Made by a program: the position numbers and the translations under genes. From positions 197,980 through 261,979 of the forward strand of contig NZ_JAKEUO010000005.1 of NCBI RefSeq assembly GCF_022397915.1: 64,000 bases of DNA, in the 5' to 3' direction. This DNA comes from Vibrio sp. Isolate34 (GTDB lineage: Bacteria; Pseudomonadota; Gammaproteobacteria; Enterobacterales; Vibrionaceae). The stretch's first letter is position 1; each line of letters opens with the position of its first letter. The notes under the pieces are model-generated. The model was given only the letters and a program-made list of their open reading frames with translations, was not told the DNA's origin and did no database searches. This document shows, piece after piece, positions 8,236-16,879 of this stretch.

Positions 8236-9498
8236 TTATTTACGAGCCAGCTTATGGTGAGCTCGTGAAAAGTGGCCTGCGCAAAATGCACCTACGATGG
8301 AAAGCTCACCGGCTAAACACAGTGCAGCACAGACTTCGGCTAAGGCTTGTGATTTACCGTTACCGTGCAGTCCTAACAAATCGAGACATGCTTTTTGGCT
8401 TGGCAACCCAGTACCACCACCGACAGTTCCCAACATCAAGTTAGGTAGGGTCACGCTCGCGTATAAGCCGCCTTCTTTGTTCAGTTCCATGCGAGTCATA
8501 CCAATCGCAGACTCAGCCACACACGCCGCGTCTTGGCCGCAAGCAATGTAAAGTGCAGCAAGTGCATTTGCGTAGTGGGCATTGATACCAATCGTGCCAC
8601 TCAAAGCGCCGCCCACAGTGGTCATTTGACCAAACTGAACCATCTTCTCTGGCGTGGTATGTAGATACTTAGCAACAAGCTCAGCAGGAATGTTTACTTC
8701 GGCAGTGACCTTTTTACCACGAACACTGCGTAAGGTTTGGGTATTAGCTTTTTTGTCGCCCGATAAGTTGCCATCAAGGAAAGCATGGTCAGGCTTAACT
8801 GGTGTGTTTTCGATGATGTATTCAAACACGGCATTGGTCGCGATGGTCACCATATTCTGACCAGAAGCGTCTCCAGTTAGAAATTCAAACACCAAGTAGA
8901 CATGGTTGCCTTCGATGTTGATATTGATGTCGGTAAGCTTGCCGTGTGATGTGGTTGATTCAGCTAAGGTTTTAAATTGCTCATATTGGGTGACAGCCCA
9001 AGCCACAAACTGTCCTGCTTCTACTAAACCTTGGAATGCAAAACCGGGAGTACGTGTTACGCCTTCATTGAGCAACATCGCACTTGCGCCACCACAAGCT
9101 GTAATCAGCTTTGAACCACGGTTGTAAGACGCGACAAGCGCTGCCTCAGTAGTTGCGAGTGGTACCAAGTAATCTCCCTCAGCAAACAGGCCATTGACTC
9201 TTAGCGGTCCAGAGACACCAACAGGCACTTTCACTGTTCCAATGAAGTGTTCGATGTTTTTCTCATAAGCTTGAATCTGACTTTCAGTATGGGAGTCGAG
9301 TAGCTCTTTTTGCGATTCTGCGTTATCGAGAGCAGCCCAACGGCGTGTGAGATTTTTTTCTGTCAGATAGGGGCTAGGTGTCAGCTTGTTTACTGGTTTT
9401 TCAAAGTGAGGTTGAAGCTTTTTTTCTAATTCGTCTGCGGAGATGTCGCCTCCTAAAATAGAAACATAGTCACGGCGATGCAGATTTAGTTTTGGCAT
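8236..9498 (-). CDS. hmgA: Class I hydroxymethylglutaryl-CoA reductase
   Basis: A 420-residue reductase that converts HMG-CoA to mevalonate with NADPH. Visible motifs: EHFIGTVKVPVGVSGPL (the dimerisation/ENVIG-like region), the catalytic Glu in TTEAALVASYNRGSK, TGDASGQNMVT with the catalytic Asp region, DGNLSGDKKAN with the catalytic Lys, GTVGGGTGLPSQ, and the C-terminal His pair in SRAHHKLARK. These match the class I, eukaryote/archaea-like form known from vibrios rather than the bacterial class II form. The frame extends to a TTG at 9570, but ATG 9498 gives MPKLNLHRR, so it is chosen. It has no Shine-Dalgarno of note. Confidence 0.9.
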   Translation of the reverse strand: MPKLNLHRRDYVSILGGDISADELEKKLQPHFEKPVNKLTPSPYLTEKNLTRRWAALDNAESQKELLDSHTESQIQAYEKNIEHFIGTVKVPVGVSGPLRVNGLFAEGDYLVPLATTEAALVASYNRGSKLITACGGASAMLLNEGVTRTPGFAFQGLVEAGQFVAWAVTQYEQFKTLAESTTSHGKLTDININIEGNHVYLVFEFLTGDASGQNMVTIATNAVFEYIIENTPVKPDHAFLDGNLSGDKKANTQTLRSVRGKKVTAEVNIPAELVAKYLHTTPEKMVQFGQMTTVGGALSGTIGINAHYANALAALYIACGQDAACVAESAIGMTRMELNKEGGLYASVTLPNLMLGTVGGGTGLPSQKACLDLLGLHGNGKSQALAEVCAALCLAGELSIVGAFCAGHFSRAHHKLARK

Positions 9499-9683
9499 AA
9501 ATAGTATGAAGTAAAGTTTGTGCAGCAAATTGGTTTGCGCTGATTCTACCGAGTAATAAACCAGAAACAAGCGTCAGATATAATGAGTTACAGTTTGTGT
9601 GCTTATTGCGTCAAAAAGCGTCCAAAGTGGTTGAATCAAGTCGATTTAGAACATTGAAAATAAGTGCGAACGATAAGTATCGC

Positions 9684-10004
9684 TTAGATGTGGATGTCTA
9701 GAAGACTACCGATCGCTTCGTTTTGACGATCAACCACACTCGCACCCACACGGTTATAACTGGCACTTTGGGTTAGTTTCAATAGTGAATCGGTTGAGGA
9801 TGAAACAGGTTCTGGGTCTTTGTCTTTAAACGAAATGGATTGTTCAGGCTCTACTTGGTTGAAGCTGAGATCACTGCCTTTGAAAGCATCATCGGATTCA
9901 GGAGTGTGTTGTGAGGCTTGATTGAGTTCGAGCGCGGCTTCTTCAGCCATGTTGTTTGACTGCTGAATAATGGCGTAACCAGATTGAATACCAGATATCG
10001 ACAT
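9684..10004 (-). CDS. Small protein with flagellar rod/hook-like ends
   Basis: A 106-residue protein with no signal peptide. The N-terminus (MSISGIQSGYAIIQQSNNMAEEAALEL) follows the pattern of flagellar basal-body rod and hook proteins, which begin with a hydrophobic helix ending in NNxAN. The C-terminus (LLKLTQSASYNRVGASVVD...IGSLLDI) resembles their closing helix. Between them is a short acidic linker rather than a globular domain. AAAGG seven bases before the ATG supports the start. No flagellar genes are nearby. The similarity is by eye; function is unknown. Confidence 0.65.
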   Translation of the reverse strand: MSISGIQSGYAIIQQSNNMAEEAALELNQASQHTPESDDAFKGSDLSFNQVEPEQSISFKDKDPEPVSSSTDSLLKLTQSASYNRVGASVVDRQNEAIGSLLDIHI

Positions 10005-10125
10005 AGCAGAACCTTTAATTGACGTGTTGAATAAGTCTAGGTGGACGATATTTTGAGCGCAATGGTGAAGGGGTAAAATTTACAGTGAAACAGTGTACTT
10101 AAGCTAAAATAGTGACGTCTGTCTA

Positions 10126-10287
10126 TTAACTGAACAGATCGTTCAATGCATTTAGCTCCTCATCAGTAAGAAGAGTTTGTTGTTCCGTTTCAAGATTACC
10201 GTCAATCTCGCCCTGCAACGCTTTTAATTGCTGTGGGCTAAGAAGCTGAATCTGTTGTTTGAATGCTTCAAATTGTTGTGTATTCAT
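10126..10287 (-). CDS. Small 53-residue protein, transposase N-terminus-like
   Basis: The frame is open to 10350, but the ATG at 10287 is preceded by AAGG at good spacing and begins MNTQQFEAFKQQIQLLSPQQ. The product is helical, Gln-rich and acidic toward the end (LLTDEELNALNDLF). It resembles the first about 50 residues of IS1595-type transposases, which precede their zinc-ribbon segment. No zinc ribbon or catalytic domain follows in any frame. It may be a remnant or a stand-alone small protein. Confidence that it is translated is moderate. Confidence 0.5.
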   Translation of the reverse strand: MNTQQFEAFKQQIQLLSPQQLKALQGEIDGNLETEQQTLLTDEELNALNDLFS

Positions 10288-10643
10288 AATGTGACCTTGC
10301 TTCAAATCCATATGCTCAATTGAGCATAGACTACTGGTGCAGGAAATCAAACAAGATTAAGTGAATATCAAACGAAATTTGTAATTTCCTAGAACTAAGA
10401 CAACTATAAATTCCTCTGGTCGTTTTTTGTCCGAGAAATGTTAGGTAAAGTTAAGGCTTGGTCAATCAAAGTCAGAAAATTCCTACAATGTAAAAATCGT
10501 CTTAACCCTTATGTGGTAAGCGTAGGTAAGCAGTTGCTCTACTCAATTAAAGGTATTGGTAGAGCAACATATAACTGTAACAAATGTTCAAAAGGTGTAC
10601 AATTAATGCTATCTTTTTGTTTTTACAGTATTTTGTTTGTCAA
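10288..10643. other. Gene-poor stretch with a strong isolated hairpin
   Basis: About 356 bases between the small protein and the FUSC gene, both on the minus strand. The plus-strand ORF at 10438-10647 looks non-coding: low complexity, no homology recognised, no Shine-Dalgarno. The main structure is the stem-loop at 10533-10568. The direct repeat GGTAAGC-GTA-GGTAAGC (10515-10531) precedes it. Confidence 0.5.
10533..10568. other. Strong stem-loop, no T-run
   Basis: GTTGCTCTAC plus CAAT pairs with ATTG plus GTAGAGCAAC around a 7-base loop, 14 base pairs with one bulged T. Neither side has a terminator-like T-run. It lies about 75 bases beyond the stop of the FUSC gene on the minus strand, and may be an mRNA 3'-end structure or a small RNA element. 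Confidence 0.5.
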
Positions 10644-12827
10644 TTAAGAATCCGCTTTATCGAGCGGTTTATCAATCTTCACCTTGACCGCAAACTTGGT
10701 CGCTAGGGTATGCAGTTCTGGAAGCATTCGATAAATTAAATGAAGCTGTTGTAAGACCATTCTGACAGAGCTTTCATCTTCTTCTCGCCACTCACTTAGA
10801 CGTTTATCAAGTTCAGGGTCGTATACATTTTTAACCTCACACTGTTCACGATGTGAATAGAGTTGGTCATTCAGAGCATCAAGGTGCTCGTGTATCACAC
10901 GGTGTGCATCGAGAACGAGCTTGTGTGTAGATTCGTCGTCAATACGCGTTCTGTGTGCGCCCAGTGCTGAAATATAGCTGAGTAGGGCGTGATTCAGCGT
11001 CAGAAAGCGAAAGCTCTCATCTTCAGAAGTACGATATTTGCCCGGCTCAACCAACATGCTACTGATAGCACCAGTCAGATTCGCATCGTTATTGTGTGCG
11101 CTGCGGCGGGCGATACGGTAATTCAGCGTGTCTTTCTTACCTACACGATATTGGCCAATGATCTGCGCAAGGTAGTTCTTGTTGGAATCAAGAGCATCAG
11201 CCATTACTTTATGCAGTCGTTTTGATTGCCAGTCAGGCAACACATAAACGACCGCCAATACAGCGAGGGCACAGCCGATGAAGGTATCTGCCAGTCTTGG
11301 CAGCACCACGGCGTAGCCTTCTCCAAGTTGGTTAAAGCAGAACAGTACCAACAGGGTGATAAAGCCAGTTGCGAATCCGTAGTTGTTGATACGGAAAGCG
11401 AAGAACATCACGCCACTGATCACAATGAACACCAACTGGCTCTCTTGAGAAGGGAAGAAGGTCAGTAGCGGAACGCCAATTAATAAGCCTGCAACGGTGC
11501 CAATGACACGCGCAGTCAGCTTTTGGCGAGTAGCGCTGTAGTTTGGCTGACACACAAATAGCGTTGTCAGTAGAATCCAGTAGCCGCGTTCAATATCAAA
11601 ACCTTGAATAATGCCGTAACCGAAAGTTAGCGTAATGGCCATACGAATCGCGTGACGAAACAGCATCGAATCTGTATGCAGGTTGGCTTTTATCTTTTGC
11701 CACATCGCAGTCAAGGTGTGCGGATTGGTATCGTCTAAGACATCTTCTTCTAACTTCTCTGCATCTGGGTTACTGATGTTCGATAGCTGCTTTTCGACCG
11801 TAGCAAGGTTATTGAATAGATAATCCAATTGGCTCAGCAATGGCTTCCATTCTGGTTTGTTTTGCTGATGTAGATGATTAAGTGAAGACATCAGTTCATC
11901 AAGCGCCAATACCGATTTATCGCCATGTTGGTATTCTGCGCCAATCTTTAGTGAGCTCGCCACTTCTTTACACGCGGTTGCTTGTGCTTCCAGCAGATAC
12001 TTAAAACGAAACAGTACATCAGAGCGCTCAAAGTGTTTGGCTAGTTCTTGATAACGGTAGTGGGTTGAACTCACACGCTCGTGAATATCTTGTGCGATGA
12101 AGTAAGTATTTAAGAATCGATCACTGGGTCCGTCAATGTGTCCGCGTTTAGAGCGATTAAGCAGGGTTGCTTTACACATATTGAGTGCATTGACGGTACT
12201 CGCATTTAATTTGGCTTCAATAATGCGGTGCGGCTGAGGGATAAGATCAGATACTGGGTAGAACAGTTCTGCCTTAGATCCCATGTAGGTGCCAATCTGA
12301 TCAAACACGTTAGCAAGGTTTTGCTGCACAGGTTGCATTGGCCACACAATCTGCCAGATCATCGACATGAAGTAGTACCATGCCGCGCCTGTTAAGAGCA
12401 ATAACGGTTGGAACCATAAGTTGATGCTCTCATGAGCGCCGAGCATGGTGTAGATAGCAACCAGCAGAGAACCAAAGGCGATACTGGCGTATTTAGGCCC
12501 AATGGCGCCGAGCATAATGAACGAGAATGTGGATGCGAAAAGACCTAGCGAGAATAACCAAGGTGTGTCGAACAGCAGTTCTATAGAAAAGGCGGCGATC
12601 GCAAAACAGATAAAGGTCAGGGTGAGCGCTTTCAAGCGTCCCGTGAAGCTGTCATCACTTTCTGCTAGTGCAGCGGCGATGACACCTAAGATCAATGGAG
12701 TGATGAGTGTGTTTTGCCCATAATACCAAGCAGGAACGACAACACCGAGCAGAGTGATGAGAATTAATACGCTGTAATTTATGGTTTTATTCGCCCAATA
12801 GAGGCGTAATTTGGCTGAAAAGTCCAC
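10644..12827 (-). CDS. yccS: FUSC/YccS-family inner membrane protein
   Basis: A 727-residue protein with two hydrophobic blocks (roughly residues 15-155 and 395-515), each of about five or six helices, separated and followed by long hydrophilic cytoplasmic regions. This is the layout of YccS/YhfK and of the aromatic acid/fusaric acid exporter (FUSC) superfamily. The segment YWILLTTLFVCQPNYSATRQK at the start of the second block, given only in outline, is typical. The start codon is GTG at 12827. The transported compound, if any, is unknown. It is divergent from helicase IV. Confidence 0.85.
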   Translation of the reverse strand: MDFSAKLRLYWANKTINYSVLILITLLGVVVPAWYYGQNTLITPLILGVIAAALAESDDSFTGRLKALTLTFICFAIAAFSIELLFDTPWLFSLGLFASTFSFIMLGAIGPKYASIAFGSLLVAIYTMLGAHESINLWFQPLLLLTGAAWYYFMSMIWQIVWPMQPVQQNLANVFDQIGTYMGSKAELFYPVSDLIPQPHRIIEAKLNASTVNALNMCKATLLNRSKRGHIDGPSDRFLNTYFIAQDIHERVSSTHYRYQELAKHFERSDVLFRFKYLLEAQATACKEVASSLKIGAEYQHGDKSVLALDELMSSLNHLHQQNKPEWKPLLSQLDYLFNNLATVEKQLSNISNPDAEKLEEDVLDDTNPHTLTAMWQKIKANLHTDSMLFRHAIRMAITLTFGYGIIQGFDIERGYWILLTTLFVCQPNYSATRQKLTARVIGTVAGLLIGVPLLTFFPSQESQLVFIVISGVMFFAFRINNYGFATGFITLLVLFCFNQLGEGYAVVLPRLADTFIGCALAVLAVVYVLPDWQSKRLHKVMADALDSNKNYLAQIIGQYRVGKKDTLNYRIARRSAHNNDANLTGAISSMLVEPGKYRTSEDESFRFLTLNHALLSYISALGAHRTRIDDESTHKLVLDAHRVIHEHLDALNDQLYSHREQCEVKNVYDPELDKRLSEWREEDESSVRMVLQQLHLIYRMLPELHTLATKFAVKVKIDKPLDKADS

Positions 12828-13004
12828 AGTCGCTCACTTGACACACTAAAAACCATAATCCTAACAGAAATCAAGCACAAGAATTTGATACTTATCCATA
12901 ATTGCCCGTAGGTGGTCATGAAAGCGTCGATAAGATATGAGATATTATTAATTCTCATTGCATCATGATATAAATTCAATATTCCTAATTAAGAGCACAC
13001 TCCA

Positions 13005-15080
13005 ATGCAGCTAAGCGCTAACAAGACTGCACAGTTTTTTATTCAAAATGAATATCATCAGGTTGAACTTGATGGTTCACGTCTGCTGTTATCTTCAGTG
13101 GGCAGTGAGGAACGCATCCCGTTTACTATTTGGAGTGGCAAGATAGCGATAAAGCGCGGATTGTTTTGGGGATCGTTACAGTTTTTTGCTAACCAACAAG
13201 ACGGTAAACAGCGCAGTTGGTTAGTTCAAGGTTTGCCATGGGATCAATGTCGTCAGTTTGCACGTACATCGGTTGCAGCTTATCAAAAATGGCACGACAC
13301 ACAGTGTGAACAATTGGCTGAGCACGTTCCTAAATGGGAAGCCGAATTAACACGTCTGGAGCAGCTTCCAGCCTTCTTACCTCATTCTAAAGTCAACACT
13401 TGGGTCGACATGGTCAACGCTGGTTTAGAAAGCATGACAATGACTTTAGACGAAGCCGCACAGCGCATGCCAAACCGTATTGCGCGAATGCAGCCTTGGC
13501 TATCTGAAACCGAGATCAAGCAAGCAGAACGAAACCAGCAATGGCTAGAGACAGAAAGGAAGAACTGGGAAGTGTTGTTTGCTCAGTGTGAGTCGTCTCC
13601 TTTGAACTTGTCGCAGCAATACGCAGTTTTGATGAACGATAACCATAACCTGATTCTTGCAGGTGCTGGCTCGGGTAAAACCAGTGTGTTGACTGCTCGC
13701 GTCGCTTATCTATTGCAAAGTCATCAGGCGCAAGCTGAAGAGCTTCTACTGCTCGCATTTGGGCGTGAAGCCGCGGAAGAGATGAAGCAGCGTTTGGATA
13801 GCAAAATCGGCTTATCCGCCGAGAAGGTACAAGTGAGCACTTTCCACCAGTTAGGTTTGAAGATCCTGAATCAGGTTGAAACCGAGCGTGTTGTGATTTC
13901 TCCATTAGCCTTGGATGATAATCAGCGCCAAGCTTGGTGTATTGATTGGTTGAAGAAGCACTGGATGACACCGACCAACTTCAAGCGTTGGCAAAAGCAC
14001 TTGTCTAAATGGCCAATTGCCTATCTAACGGGTGATGATGAACTTGGGAGCCATGTTTCAAACCTCAAATTGATTGGCTGGCTCGAGAAGCAACTTGAAC
14101 AGCTGAATGCGTCAGGCCTAACTAAAAAAGAAGTACAACAGCAGCTTATTGATCACCGAGATTACACGCGCCTTAACAGTGAACTCTCCCTGTGTTGGCC
14201 TTGTGTGACGGCATGGCAGAAAGCACTGAAAGAAGAGAACCATATCGACTTCTCGACCATGATAAGCCGCGCGACCCAATACGTCGAAAAGGGTAAGTTT
14301 ATCTCGCCTTGGAAGTTCATCATGATCGATGAGTATCAAGATATCTCACCTGATCGTCTTGCTTTGGTTGAAGCGCTGTGTAATCAGTCGAAAGCTCAGC
14401 ACCAAGCTTCTATTTTTGCAGTGGGTGATGACTGGCAGTCAATCTACCAATTTGCAGGCGCCGATGTGGATCTCACGACTGGATTTAAAGACCGTTTCGA
14501 GAGTTCGACGATTCACCACCTAGATACCACTTATCGATTTAACAATCAGTTAGGTGCGGTTGCCAATCGCTTCGTACAAGAAAACCCGATTCAATTGCCG
14601 AAAGAATTGAACAGCTTCAAACAACAGAAGCAGAAGTCGGTGTACAGTGCGCCAAGTAAAGAAGTTGAGAAGATCCTCGACCAATTGAATCGTCAATCTA
14701 AGGGCAAAACTAATAAGTCTGTCCTGTTGCTTGGTCGTAATCATTACCACAAACCAGAGTTGTTGGAAGACTGGAAGAAGATCTTTACCTCCATAGACAT
14801 CAGCTTCATGACTTGTCACGCCAGTAAGGGTAAAGAAGCCGATTTCGTCATTATCCTTTGTGTCGATGAAGGGCAGTTCCCAGCGAAGAAAAAACAGCTG
14901 CATATTGATGGTGCGTTAACAGAATCGTCAGACGTGTTCCCTTATGCTGAAGAGCGTCGCCTTTTCTACGTGGCAATGACTCGTGCGAAAGAGAAAGTAT
15001 GGATCACGCATAGCGGAGATGGGTCTGGTTTCGTTCAAGAGCTGCATGGTTCGGATTACCCGGTAGTTCGTAAAAAGTGA
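13005..15080 (+). CDS. helD: DNA helicase IV
   Basis: A 691-residue superfamily 1 helicase of the HelD type, with a 200-residue N-terminal region before the motor. Motifs in order: Walker A LAGAGSGKTS (about residue 217), STFHQLG, Walker B IMIDEYQDISPD, GDDWQSIYQFAGA (motif III), TYRFNN (IV), TCHASKGKEADFV (V) and YVAMTRAKEKV (VI). It unwinds DNA 3' to 5' using ATP. The length matches enteric HelD. The gene is alone, divergent from the yccS-like gene; the Shine-Dalgarno is weak. Confidence 0.93.
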   Translation: MQLSANKTAQFFIQNEYHQVELDGSRLLLSSVGSEERIPFTIWSGKIAIKRGLFWGSLQFFANQQDGKQRSWLVQGLPWDQCRQFARTSVAAYQKWHDTQCEQLAEHVPKWEAELTRLEQLPAFLPHSKVNTWVDMVNAGLESMTMTLDEAAQRMPNRIARMQPWLSETEIKQAERNQQWLETERKNWEVLFAQCESSPLNLSQQYAVLMNDNHNLILAGAGSGKTSVLTARVAYLLQSHQAQAEELLLLAFGREAAEEMKQRLDSKIGLSAEKVQVSTFHQLGLKILNQVETERVVISPLALDDNQRQAWCIDWLKKHWMTPTNFKRWQKHLSKWPIAYLTGDDELGSHVSNLKLIGWLEKQLEQLNASGLTKKEVQQQLIDHRDYTRLNSELSLCWPCVTAWQKALKEENHIDFSTMISRATQYVEKGKFISPWKFIMIDEYQDISPDRLALVEALCNQSKAQHQASIFAVGDDWQSIYQFAGADVDLTTGFKDRFESSTIHHLDTTYRFNNQLGAVANRFVQENPIQLPKELNSFKQQKQKSVYSAPSKEVEKILDQLNRQSKGKTNKSVLLLGRNHYHKPELLEDWKKIFTSIDISFMTCHASKGKEADFVIILCVDEGQFPAKKKQLHIDGALTESSDVFPYAEERRLFYVAMTRAKEKVWITHSGDGSGFVQELHGSDYPVVRKK

Positions 15081-15169
15081 TGCCATTTGAGGTGATCGTC
15101 TAAGATTAGATTTTAAGCCACTTTGACTTGTCTCATTAGGTTGAAGTTCGAAAGTAAAAGGAAGCAGAT

Positions 15170-15520
15170 ATGGAACATGGCTCAATCAACTATATTGAAT
15201 TTGCAGCGCGCGACATCGCGACAACCAAGGCGTTTTTCAGCCAAGTGTTTGCTTGGAAATTTGAAGATCATGGGCCTGAATATTCTGCTTTTGAAGGTAA
15301 AGGCTTAATGGGCGGGTTTTACTCGGCGGATCTGGTGTCTAATGCAGACAAAGGTGCAGCGTTGATGGTTTTCTATAGCGAAGACCTTGAGCAGACCGAA
15401 CGTGACGTGATTGAGGCTGGTGGGGAAGTAAACCGCGAGATATTCAGTTTTCCTGGTGGTCGACGCTTCCACTTTCGAGAGCCAAGTGGCAACGAGATGG
15501 CGGTGTGGAGTGATAAGTAG
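15170..15520 (+). CDS. VOC-family (glyoxalase-like) protein
   Basis: A 116-residue single-domain vicinal oxygen chelate protein. Features: INYIEFAARDIATTKAFFSQ at the start (the usual beta-alpha opening), and FREPSGNEMAVWSD at the end, where the last Glu would bind metal. AAAAGGAAG lies at good spacing before the ATG. VOC proteins may be glyoxalases, dioxygenases or resistance proteins; the activity here is unknown. It is probably its own transcription unit. Confidence 0.82.
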   Translation: MEHGSINYIEFAARDIATTKAFFSQVFAWKFEDHGPEYSAFEGKGLMGGFYSADLVSNADKGAALMVFYSEDLEQTERDVIEAGGEVNREIFSFPGGRRFHFREPSGNEMAVWSDK

Positions 15521-15853
15521 TTATCTCTTTGAAGTTCTTAAATTTCGGACAAATAAAGAGACCATCACTATGCTGTAATGTTGATCAATTAAGTGACAAT
15601 AATCGGTTGAACGATACATCAAGGATGTCAAAATCCGAGTGTTATTTTAACACTCGGATTTTTTTATGTTTATCATATCAGTCTCGTCAGCGATTTGACT
15701 CTGATGTTATCAAAACGGTCTTCAATCGTCAGTTTGATGTCACTCGAAGATCTAACTTAAATTTCTAACAAACAATTGTCATTTTCATGTTGAGTGGTAC
15801 GAAAAGCCATCTACACTATGGTTATAACTGTTTGATTTTTATATGAGGCATCA
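15521..15853. other. Intergenic stretch with a terminator
   Basis: 333 bases between the VOC gene and the HD-GYP gene. The terminator at 15631-15667 divides it; the rest should hold the promoter of the HD-GYP/kinase pair. No coding ORF was accepted. Confidence 0.5.
15631..15667 (+). terminator. Rho-independent terminator
   Basis: A perfect 14-base stem, AAATCCGAGTGTTA (15631-15644) against TAACACTCGGATTT (15648-15661), 3-base loop, then a T-run. It lies 110 bases past the VOC gene stop. Confidence 0.9.
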
Positions 15854-16879
15854 ATGAGTCGTAAACCAATAGTGTTAGTAGTAGATGACACGCCAAGTAA
15901 CTTGGATGTGTTAACTGCAATACTCAAAGATACCTACCAAGTAAAGGTAGCCATTAACGGTACCATTGGCATCAAGATAGCGAAGATGGTGCCACAGCCT
16001 GACTTAATTCTCCTCGATATTATGATGCCTGATATCGATGGCTATGAGGTATGCAGTCAGCTAAAATCTCAGCCTAATACCGCGCATATCCCGATTATAT
16101 TTGTGACCGCCAAAATTGACCCTGAAGCCGAAGTGAAAGGGCTGTCTTTAGGCGCTGTTGATTATTTAACGAAACCTATTACCCCTGAAATTGCTCTACA
16201 GCGTGTGAAGACCCATATTGCGTTGTATGACCAACAACGCGCCTTGTTCAGCCAAGTTAAAGAGAAAACCCAAGAGATCAATCTTGGCAAGCTAGAGACT
16301 TTGAATATCTTGGGTAGGGCAGCTGAATTCAAAGACAATGAAACGGGCATGCACGTTATGCGCATGAGTCATTATTGCGAAATATTAGCCAAAGCTTTAG
16401 GCATGACAGACGAAGACGCGGAAACCTTGCGTGATGCTGCTCCGATGCATGACATTGGCAAGATTGGTATTCCTGATAACGTGTTACTTAAGCCAGGTCA
16501 GTTGGATGCAGACGAATGGGCGACTATGCAGAAACATGTTGAGTTCGGTGTCGAGATACTTGGCAAGCAGGGTGATTCCAAATTAATGCAAATGGCCATT
16601 CAAGTTGCGCAATATCACCATGAAAAGTGGGACGGCAGTGGTTACCCAAACCAGATAGCAGGTGAAGATATTCCTTTAGTTGGGCGTATCGCTGCGGTTG
16701 CGGATGTATTTGATGCTCTGACCGCAGAAAGACCCTACAAAAAGGCGTGGAGTGTCGATGAAGCGTTGAGTTTGTTTGAAGATCAGAAAGGCAAACACTT
16801 TGATCCGAGAATCGTAGAATTGTTGTTTGAAAACTTACCTCAAATTTTAGCCATTAAAGAAAAATTCAAAGATGATTAA
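15854..16879 (+). CDS. Response regulator with HD-GYP phosphodiesterase domain
   Basis: A 341-residue two-domain protein. Residues 1-120 are a receiver domain with the phosphorylatable Asp55 (LILLDIMMPD) and the switch Lys in YLTKPI. Residues 150-335 are an HD-GYP domain: His199-Asp200 in MHDIGKIGIPD, then HHEKWDGSGYP with GYP at 263-265, and VADVFDALTAERPYK. All the metal-binding residues expected of an active c-di-GMP phosphodiesterase appear present. Its end overlaps the following hybrid kinase by 8 bases, so the two are co-translated and very likely a signalling pair. Confidence 0.93.
   Translation: MSRKPIVLVVDDTPSNLDVLTAILKDTYQVKVAINGTIGIKIAKMVPQPDLILLDIMMPDIDGYEVCSQLKSQPNTAHIPIIFVTAKIDPEAEVKGLSLGAVDYLTKPITPEIALQRVKTHIALYDQQRALFSQVKEKTQEINLGKLETLNILGRAAEFKDNETGMHVMRMSHYCEILAKALGMTDEDAETLRDAAPMHDIGKIGIPDNVLLKPGQLDADEWATMQKHVEFGVEILGKQGDSKLMQMAIQVAQYHHEKWDGSGYPNQIAGEDIPLVGRIAAVADVFDALTAERPYKKAWSVDEALSLFEDQKGKHFDPRIVELLFENLPQILAIKEKFKDD

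Noticed and set aside
10438..10647. Plus-strand ORF of 69 codons with a CxxC pair
   Set aside because: No Shine-Dalgarno, no recognised family, and it is spanned by the hairpin at 10533-10568; composition looks non-coding.
13516..13971. Antisense ORF of 151 codons inside helD
   Set aside because: It lies fully within a conserved helicase gene; it has no Shine-Dalgarno and is a shadow frame.
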